Source: Viola odorata (Eukaryota; Streptophyta; Magnoliopsida; Malpighiales; Violaceae). Taken from it: a DNA stretch of 64,000 nucleotides. The stretch covers positions 60,796,327 to 60,860,326 of the forward strand of contig OY829539.1 in the NCBI GenBank assembly GCA_963691705.1. The letters run 5' to 3'. Of this stretch, positions 56,817-64,000 are shown one piece after another. The notes under the pieces were generated by a model that was given only the letters and a program-made list of their open reading frames with translations, searched no databases and had not been told where the DNA came from. Each line of letters starts with the position of its first letter. The stretch's first letter is position 1. The translations under genes and the position numbers were made by a program.

Positions 56817-58403
56817 CACAAAATTTAAAACAGCCCCAAAATAGAACAGACACACCAAACCATAGCACAGAGAATAGGCATGCTACTTTGAAGATTCGGG
56901 ACCCCGAATGAAAACAGACTTCGCCTAGATACACCTGCATCAAATCAGAAGGATAACGACCCTTGAGAAGAGACTTTTTCACATCAGCCTATTCACCAGC
57001 AATCCTCACATGGATCGGTGTTTGCACTCACGCTCGTGAACAAGGTTAGGTGTTTAAACACTCAAGTATGCAAAAAACGTAGCACAAAACCAAGTTTGCA
57101 TATCAATCCGAGTACATTAGACACATGCATAGGCAATCTAGCAATTAAAAGACTTCGCATCGGGGGTAAGAAGGGGAAGCAAAGAAAATAAGGGAGTGTA
57201 ATGAGAAGGTGGTGAAGCCAACTCAAACCTGGAACGCTCCCTTGGCAGGAAAGAATCAAAATGGTGAGACAATGTTGCTGGGGGAGAAAGCTAGACTAGG
57301 CTTTTCTTCTTCGAGGGGGATCCTTGCCTTCTTCATTCGGGACCTAGGCTCGGGACCTTGAATGGATGCTGGCTGCTGATTTTCCTCTTCTTGGCTTTCA
57401 AGGTTTGGTCTTGCTCTCTTCTCTCTCTCTTTTATTTATATTTCTGTTTGTCTTCTTTTTTCAAGAGAGGAAGAGAGCTGGAATGCTTGAGGAATGAGAC
57501 CTTTTCTTCGGGGGCAAGATATTCTGATTTCACTTCCCCACACTTGTGTTTTACTGTGGATGGGAAGTGATTTTTTGTTCTGGTCTGCCCTTGAATTCAG
57601 CTTTGAGGTCTTGAATTTGCGCCAGCATTCAGGGTCTTGAATTTTTGCGGGATCCCCACACTTTGCCTTTGCTGCTTCGTTTGTCTAGTCTAGCCCTCGA
57701 TAGTGCTCCCAACAACATCGCTCACCTGCCAAGAGAAAGATCAAAGAAAATTCAAGTGGTTAGAATAGAGGAAAAAGAAGGGATTCGGGGGCAGGAAGGA
57801 AAAACAGAACAGAAAAAAATGAGAGAGAACAATTTGATGCGAAGACTTGATCTTTTTGCTACTTTCCTATGTCTAATCGTGTCTATACCCATGGATATCA
57901 TGCAAACTTAGCCAGTACCTAGTCATGCATTCGCTCAAACAATAAAATAGGCATGAAGGCTCAAGTGCTCACAAGGTGCTGATTCATGACTACTGGTGTC
58001 TAGGTCTTGAAGCGGATATAAGGCATAACAGGCAAAGAATATCGCATTCGGGACCTTGACTATAGACAGTATTTTTATTCTATGTGCATAAGTCAGGTGT
58101 GTGGCCTTGGGGCATTTTTCAAAATCTAGGCAAAAATCCGAAAAATAAAAAGAATAACTAAAAGTATCATGCATAAACTTAGGAAAGAATAAACTAAGAG
58201 ATAAATATAGCATGCATAATAAATACTAGCAGTTCAAACTCCTCCCCACACTTAGGCAGCGCATTGTCCTCAATGCGGGAAGGAGACAAAAAGATAGCAG
58301 TTTTTAAACTAAAACAGAAATGTAAATTGTTTAAGCAGGAGATAAATTGTTGCAACATCAGCCCACGCAGGGGCAAAGGGCGAGGGTTTGAAATTGTTCG
58401 GGA
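56817..58403 (-). other. Athila-2 3' untranslated region
   Basis: No gene is recognised. At 58260-58277 a perfect 7-bp stem (CGCATTG and CAATGCG around TCCT) is followed on the minus strand by TAAGTGTGGGGAGGAG (58239-58254), a copy of the polypurine tract. Further AAGTGTGGGG-like words occur near 57535 and 57655. Confidence 0.65.
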
Positions 58404-61400
58404 TCAAGAGGTAGGGGGGTCGAATTGCTCGATTGCAACGGTGAGGGCTCGGATTGCTTGCAGGATGGCGCGATTGGAGTCCCTGGTATCAGTGAGTAAG
58501 CTGAGGACAGTGTTGTCATTCGGTATCTGCTCGGGACCTGGGGCATGCTCTTCGGGGGCAGTTGGCGCGGCTGTGTTGGCAGAAGGTGGCTCGGGAGCAG
58601 TAGACTTGCCTCGGGGCCTTGATAGGTCCGGGTACTCAAACTTACCTTCTATCTTGCCTTTGTTATCTGCATGAAAGCTCAAGATGCCATTAGTAACACA
58701 AAAGAATCCCATCGTGTCCAAGGTCTTGAGACCAAGGAGCTTGAAGGAACTCGGGTGCTTGTATAAGTTCAGCTCTTGGAGCTTCCATGTGTACAATTGC
58801 GAGGCCAAGCTGGTGACGAGGGACCCAAGAATAGGAGAGCGACCCTGGGGGGCATTTGCAACATTGTGAGCAGAGGTAGCGATCCAATATCCAAGGTTGA
58901 CCCGCTTCTTGTGGTACATGACCCATAGGAAAAATAGCTCGGATTGAGCAAGCTGTCCTGAGGTCCCGAATTTACCCGCGAGGGCAATGGACAGGAAGCG
59001 TTGCAGAATCCGGAGTGCAGGGTCTCGAATGCCATGAGCCTTAGTGTTGCGGGAGTTGAACTTGACCTTGGGATGTCCAGTGAGCTCCCGGAGGGCTTGG
59101 TGGTTGTTGAAGTCGGCCGGGACAGTGGTCAAGGCGTTCTGATATGCGTCCCCCTGAATGTCCTCACGACTGGCGAAACCGAGGTAGACATTGAAGTCGT
59201 TGAGGGACATAGGGTGCCACTTGCTAGCCAGCCTAAAATTGACGCATCCCCTAGCAGAGAGATCGGGACCTATCCCACCATTGGGCTTGAACAGATCTGC
59301 CTTGTACCAAAAACTCGCAAAGAACTCAAGGCTGAGCTCTAGATATGTAGGCTGATCCATGAAAAATAAGCTTTCCCATCCTATGCCACTAACCAACTCC
59401 CGAATTCGGGACCCAATACCCAGCTTATCATACAAGTCCATATCTAGCTTAGCGCAAGGGGCCACCCCCTTGTTATTCATCAAAGTGACCTTATCCAGAG
59501 ACGGTTTATCATTAAAAATGAACAATTCATTAAAAGTATCAAGGTCAGCCGTTACCAGGTAACTGGGTCTGGATCCCGAAGCAGGCGATGAGGTCTCGAG
59601 ATCGTCGTCCTCCTCTGCAGTGCGCTGGGATTTGCGGGGGGTCTCGACTGCCGCTACCTTGCCCTTGGGAGTTGCCTGGAGCTTTCTTTTCTTGCTGGCC
59701 GGGGTCTTGGAGGCTGGGGCCTTGGATGCAGGGGCTTTGGGGGCACTCTTCTCCGCTTGGGCCGGCGCTTTAGAGGTCGATTGGGCTTTGGCCTTGCCCT
59801 TGGTCTTCTGCGGGGGCGGGCTGGGGGGTTTAGGTTGGTCAATCTCACCCTCTCTTTCGTTGGTGGCTTCTGCTGCCGTGTCCTCTCGAACATCCTCAGG
59901 ACCTTGAGCGGTATACTCAGGGTCTTGAGTTTCTTGCTCGTTTATTGATGGTTTATTTTGGATGTTTTATCTTTTCTTTTATTATTAATTGAGATGATAA
60001 TTATGCTACTTTAAGCCCTTTTGCTTCCTTTCCCTATAAACAGCCTTTGGAGCATCAATCTGAAGGAAAGGAGCAGAAAGCTTGAAGATTAGAGCTTAAA
60101 TCAATCATTTGGTGATGGAGTCCCGTTTTCAGCTTTGCTGCCTTGAATTTGGTCCATTCGTCCCTAGGCCTCGACAAGAAGCAACCTTCCGGAATCCCAG
60201 CTGGACTTGCACTGACCATGTTTTTCCGTGCTTCAATTAATTATTCTCTAGTGCATTTCCTGTCTTCTTGGGACTCATTTTTATCAGACACTAGACTTCT
60301 TGGGCCACTCCTTGGTATTCTCTTGAGCTTGCAAACGTCCTTGGAAGAATGCATCAAACATTCTTCCTTATTTTAAGGGAATGTTCCCACTAGTTTACAA
60401 GCATTTTGAAGACAAGATTTTGGGAGCTTGTGAGCTAGTGTTGACTGACCTTGGAGAGGAGCATGAGGACAGAGGGAGGACCATTTAAGATAGCATTTTC
60501 GGACTGAAGAGAGCATACGGGAAGAGAGAGGACAGTAGAGAGTTGAGGAGGAGAAAATCAGCATTTCTCCCATTTTCCAGATTTTTCAGCTTTTCTTTGT
60601 ATTTTCGGATTTGAATTCCTTTTGCTGTTTTGATTGGTTGTAATTAAATCCTCCAATTCCTGGTAGGGATTGAGAGGTTTACAAGTCCAGTATGTTTTGA
60701 GACTTTGTTTGAACTTAATTAAATTCGGTTTTGTATTTCTTTCTTCTTATTTAAACTCCAATTTGTTCATGTTTGGTTTGAGTTTGGCCAACTTGGATTT
60801 TGACTTGAATGAATATTGTCAGTTCCTCTGAAATTGAGTATTATCCATGATTGGGGGAACACAAGTAGACAATTCTCTAGTGACTACGATTGGTCCGGCA
60901 TTAAGAGAAAGGAGGAAAGAATTAGACCATGAGATGACGATCTCACCCCAAGGCCTAGGAGAAGGGGCTTCCTGTGTGACAATTGGTAGGAATGTTACCA
61001 CCGGACCAGGTTGGCGCTTGGGAGATTGACGAACTCATCCATTGGTCTAGGGAAGGATTTCTTTGACTTCCCTATGAAATCGTTTTGAATATATATTTGT
61101 CAATGATTAACAGCTTGGAATTGTTACCTCAAGAGATCTCTACTGGGAACAACATTTCCCTCATCCTTTCACTCTCTTTGTCTTTACTATTTTCGTTTCT
61201 TTATTTTCTGTTTGTATTTTTGTGCATGGTCGACTCGTCTCAAGGCCTCGGGATGAAGCGACCATGTCTCGTGTTTTATTTATTTTCTTGTTCTTTATTT
61301 TCTTGTACTGTTTTCACCTCCCCCCTTCGTTTCCTTCAGTTTGGTTTGGTTGTGTGCAGGAGAATAAGCATTAGGCCGATAGTCCCTGTGTTCGATCCTC

Positions 61401-61999
61401 TTACCGCTATGCACAATCCTTTTTGTTGCTAAGTGATAAGTTGTAATTTATTTATGAGGGGATTCGACACCCCATCACTCGTCAGGCTGCTCCTGCTGCT
61501 CTACCTCTTCTTCCCCTTCTTCTCCTCTGTCTTCTTCCTCAGCCGCCCGCTGGTCGTCGAAATCCCAAGGGAACTGCTCCTCGTTCTCCTTCTCGACCCT
61601 CCTGGCCTCTCGGAGGCTGGAGCTGGTCTGTGCCCCATCCTCTTCCTCGGTATCAGAGGGAATAACGTAGCCAATGGGTTTTACATCGAGGGGGATGGAG
61701 TTCACGGGGCTGCCAAGAGGGGTCGGCGTCGCCGTTGGCATTTTCGGTTTGCTGCCGGTGGTCGTGGTTGGAGGAATGCGGTGCACTTTGCCAGATCTGG
61801 TCATTTTTGGGAGGGCGGTGGTGAAGGTTATCTCGTCGAGGTCTATAGTGTCTTCAGAGGAGGTTGATCCGAGTGGTTCAGTGGCGGTGGGCGACTGATC
61901 GGTGGTGGTGTTTTTTGGCTAGGGTTGAGTGGAGAGAGGAGTAGGAGTAGATGAGTGAGAGGTGGTGGGTTTGTTTAGGTTGAGGCTTGTGCGTGCCAT
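58404..61999 (-). pseudogene. Athila-2 ATHILA/env-like accessory protein, interrupted
   Basis: Starts at ATG 61999 and runs in one phase to the solo LTR at 61477. Discounting that insertion and one copy of its duplication, the same phase continues from 59941 to the stop at 58404. One earlier in-frame TAG (61919-61921) is present. The N-terminus is Ser/Thr/Pro-rich, the middle acidic, then a Lys/Ala/Pro-rich basic block. The ATHILA domain follows (LGIGSRIRELVSGIGWESL, then FRLASKWHPMSLNDFNVYLGF and HKKRVNLGYWIA), with a short C-terminus. It is the counterpart of the Athila-1 frame at 8057-9913, with the same order of domains. Function unknown. Confidence 0.8.
59946..61477 (+). mobile_element. 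Solo LTR of a different Athila-like family
   Basis: Runs from TGATGG to CCATCA (inverted ends). CTCGT occurs on both sides (59937-59941 and 61478-61482), with four extra bases TTAT between the left copy and the TG. A TATA box (TATAAA, 60035-60040) gives plus orientation. No primer site or polypurine tract is attached, so the interior was lost by LTR-LTR recombination. Confidence 0.85.
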
Positions 62000-62706
62000 G
62001 AGGAGGAAGAAGGGTTTTGTGTTTTGAAAGAAGGGAAAGAAATGTTGTGTTTTGATTTGATTGGGAGAGATGAGGGGGTTTTGGTTGGGTAACGGATGGG
62101 ATCTGACGGTTAAGTGGCGTGGGTGAGTGGGTTGGAGGATGTGGAAAGGTGGAGAGAGAGATGGGAGCTGATCTCCTTGGGCTTCGTCCGCCACATGTCG
62201 CGCCGGAAGAGGACGTGCAGTGCCAAGGGCAGCGTGCGCCTGCACCTGCACGGGAAACGAAAAAAGCACATCAGCTTTAAGGATTTGAAAATAGGAGAGA
62301 GGGGAATAAAACCAAAAGAATTAAATGGGGGTTAATAAAGTAGGGGATATAGCATTTAATTGGAGAGAGGGAGAGACAAAGGAATTAAATGAAAGGGAGA
62401 GAGAACAAAGAAATTTGGAAATTTACCTAGGTAACATAAAAAGTGTGTATAGAGAATTTGAAAAGCTAGAGTTGACTAAAAATTAAAAAAAAAGGAAAGA
62501 AAGGAATAAAAGGTTTAAAAGGAGAATAAGAAGGGACAAATTAATTAAGATCACCTAGGGAAAAGAAGAAATGTGCGTGGGAAAGAGAGAAAAAGACGGT
62601 TAGACTCGGAATTTAGAGACAAGGGAATTGAAGAGAGAGGGTTAGGAATTCGAGGGTTGTCCCCACACTTGGCCTTGATTATCGTCTAGGCCCAGACGTT
62701 GTTTCT
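62000..62706 (-). other. Athila-2 spacer between pol and env-like frame
   Basis: Purine-rich on the plus strand. AAGTGTGGGGAC on the minus strand (62659-62670) is another polypurine-tract-like copy at the same relative place as 7709 in Athila-1. Confidence 0.55.
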
Positions 62707-63210
62707 TCATTCGGGGGCGTGGACTACTGGGTCCTCGACCCTTGCTTCTTCGGCAGTCGAGGGCTTGAATCCCTCATAGAAGGGTTTCAGCCTATGACCG
62801 TTAACTTTGAATGGCTCCCCGTTGTCCAGATTCTGAATCTCAATAGCACCGTGATCAAATACCGCGGTGATTTTATACGGTCCTGTCCACTTGGATTTCA
62901 GCTTCCCCAAAAAAATTCGCAGTCTTGAGTTGTATAGCAACACTTTCTGCCCAGCAGTGAAGGTCTTGACTACGAGATGCTTGTCATGCTGGGCCTTGGT
63001 CTTGCCCTTGTAGATTAGTGAATTTTCATAGGCATCCCCTCGAAGTTCTTCGAGCTCTTGAATTTGCAAACAGCGATCCTTGCCTGCCAAGTTCAAATCC
63101 ATGTTAACCTTCTTGATTGCCCAAAATGCCTTATGCTCTATCTCGACCGGGAGGTGACACGGCTTGCCGTAGACCAACCGATATGGCGTCATGCCGATCG
63201 GGGTCCTCAA
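62707..63210 (-). pseudogene. pol: Athila-2 integrase C-terminal fragment
   Basis: About 165 codons beginning inside the integrase ([20 protein letters not shown]) and ending [15 protein letters not shown] plus a short tail, aligned with the end of Athila-1 integrase. The catalytic core is missing because the sequence joins LTR DNA at about 63205. Confidence 0.88.
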
Positions 63211-63436
63211 ATCACCCTTGCTAAGAACTAATGATTTAGCTAGTCATACTTGGAGATGAACAAATAATAATTGAAGAAAGCATAATAGATAAGTAAATAG
63301 ATTAAGGGAAGAAAACTTTGTTACTAAATTCCGTTTGAAGCTCGGCGGCAAATTTGGAGATGAGCTAACAAGAACTAGAGAGAGAAACTAGAGAGAAGTC
63401 TAAGAAAACTAGAACTAAATAAATTATGCTAAGTGA
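63208..63436 (-). repeat. Fragment of the Athila-2 5' LTR
   Basis: About 229 bp nearly identical to 55983-56211. Fused to integrase on the left and cut at the right by a new TG-starting sequence. Confidence 0.9.
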
Positions 63437-64000
63437 TGCGATCACGGCCTAGGGTAAGTAAGCCGGATAACATATGGAGCTTAAGGAGGATCTAGCCAAG
63501 CGAATCATCGAGCACACACATGACCACAAAGAGGGAAATAACAAGATTTACGAGTTGCAGCGGAGAAAGAGACACAAAAGAGCGATGGAAAGATGGGAGT
63601 TACCGAGATTTAGAAGAAGGATGGAAATGATGGAGATGAGCACACACGAGGTAGTGAAAATCACACAACGTTTGCTTGATCAAGATATACTCCGAGGGCC
63701 AAGATTGAGACTCGTTTCTATGGATGATCAACCAAATAAATATATATTTCATTCACATAAATCGTCAATACGATTACAAACTTTGATTTCCCGGGGAGAG
63801 ATCGGGAGGAGTAATCTCAAACTCAAACGATCCCTCTCAAGGAATTAAAGTGATGAGCTCAAGGCTTAGGTGATAAGAGAAGGAGTAAACTCACTTTACA
63901 AATATCACACAAATGTCTAAAGCTCCCTCAAGAAAGAAAGAAAAACCCTATTTATAGTTCGTACACAAATTGGGCTTGAAAAGCCCAAAATTCGTCCCAA
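63437..64000 (-). mobile_element. Edge of another LTR element (family undetermined)
   Basis: The Athila-2 LTR match stops at AAGTGA and new sequence starts TGCGATCACGG. Read on the minus strand, it has a TATA box (CTATAAATAGGG, near 63948-63959) followed by leader-like sequence and ends …GATCGCA, as an LTR would. The other end lies outside the window. The 124-codon plus-strand frame (63474-63848) is not recognised. Confidence 0.45.

Larger units (their letters stand above)
55091..63436 (-). mobile_element. Athila-2: internally deleted Athila-type element inserted in the WAK-like gene
   Basis: Minus-strand order: an LTR fragment (63436-63208), integrase C-terminus (63210-62707), env-like frame (61999-58404, split by a solo LTR), 3' untranslated region, polypurine tract and full 3' LTR (56777-55091). 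PBS, gag, protease, RT, RNase H and the integrase core are gone. The break joins LTR sequence equivalent to 55983 straight to integrase codons. The left duplication candidate is GTCAA (55086-55090); the right one is outside the window or disrupted by the next insertion at 63437. Confidence 0.85.

Noticed and set aside
63474..63848. 124-codon basic frame at the right edge
   Set aside because: It lies antisense to an LTR-like leader with a TATA box and has no recognised features.

Overview
The window reads as nuclear DNA of a flowering plant, most likely a eudicot. It has spliced plant genes (a KUP/HAK potassium-transporter exon, a PI-PLC X-domain protein, endonuclease V, a wall-associated-kinase-like receptor) separated by long Ty3/gypsy LTR retrotransposons of the Athila and Tat lineages. 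I cannot name the species. All counts and boundaries were made by eye from the sequence.

Layout. 350-12486 is a complete plus-strand Athila element with 1.46-kb LTRs, a TTATG target duplication, a tRNA-Asp-type primer site, gag-pol and an ATHILA/env-like frame. It lies upstream of one KUP/HAK exon (13681-13926), next to a palindromic MITE-like repeat. 14450-39174 is the 3' part of an old plus-strand Tat/Ogre-like element. Its 3' untranslated region (33.2-37.5 kb) is a mosaic of several tandem-repeat families and ends in a polypurine tract and a 1.5-kb LTR. A second Tat element (16843-32674, minus strand, TGAGT duplication) is nested inside it. This nested element has a dead gag-pol, but between pol and its 3' LTR it carries four genes on the opposite strand, two of them spliced paralogues. 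39.2-43.4 kb holds Athila-type LTR debris and AT-rich DNA.

The host-gene block follows. The PI-PLC-like gene (44434-46919, +) is preceded by a 309-bp inverted copy of its own exon 2. Then come endonuclease V (50764-48528, -), a collapsed WAK pseudogene (52.1-52.4 kb) and a WAK-like receptor kinase (54.1-52.9 kb with exons up to 55.09 kb, -). The receptor's 5' part is cut off by a second Athila element on the minus strand (55091-63436). That element has lost most of gag-pol and carries a solo LTR of another Athila-like family inside its env-like frame. The last 560 bases look like the edge of one more LTR.

Most notable signal. Each of the three large retrotransposons carries its own short palindromic word scattered through LTRs, coding and non-coding DNA: TCTTRGCYAAGA in Athila-1, GCGATATCGC halves in the nested Tat element, TTCGGGACCTTGAA-like words in Athila-2. 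Each also keeps accessory genes beyond gag-pol. This resembles the arrangement in which an element-encoded protein recognises dispersed copies of an element-specific motif (known for VANDAL transposons and their VANC anti-silencing proteins). For these LTR elements it is a hypothesis. A second structural signal is a perfect 7-8-bp hairpin just before the polypurine tract in both Athila elements, repeated before an internal copy of the tract, with a compensatory base-pair change between the elements.
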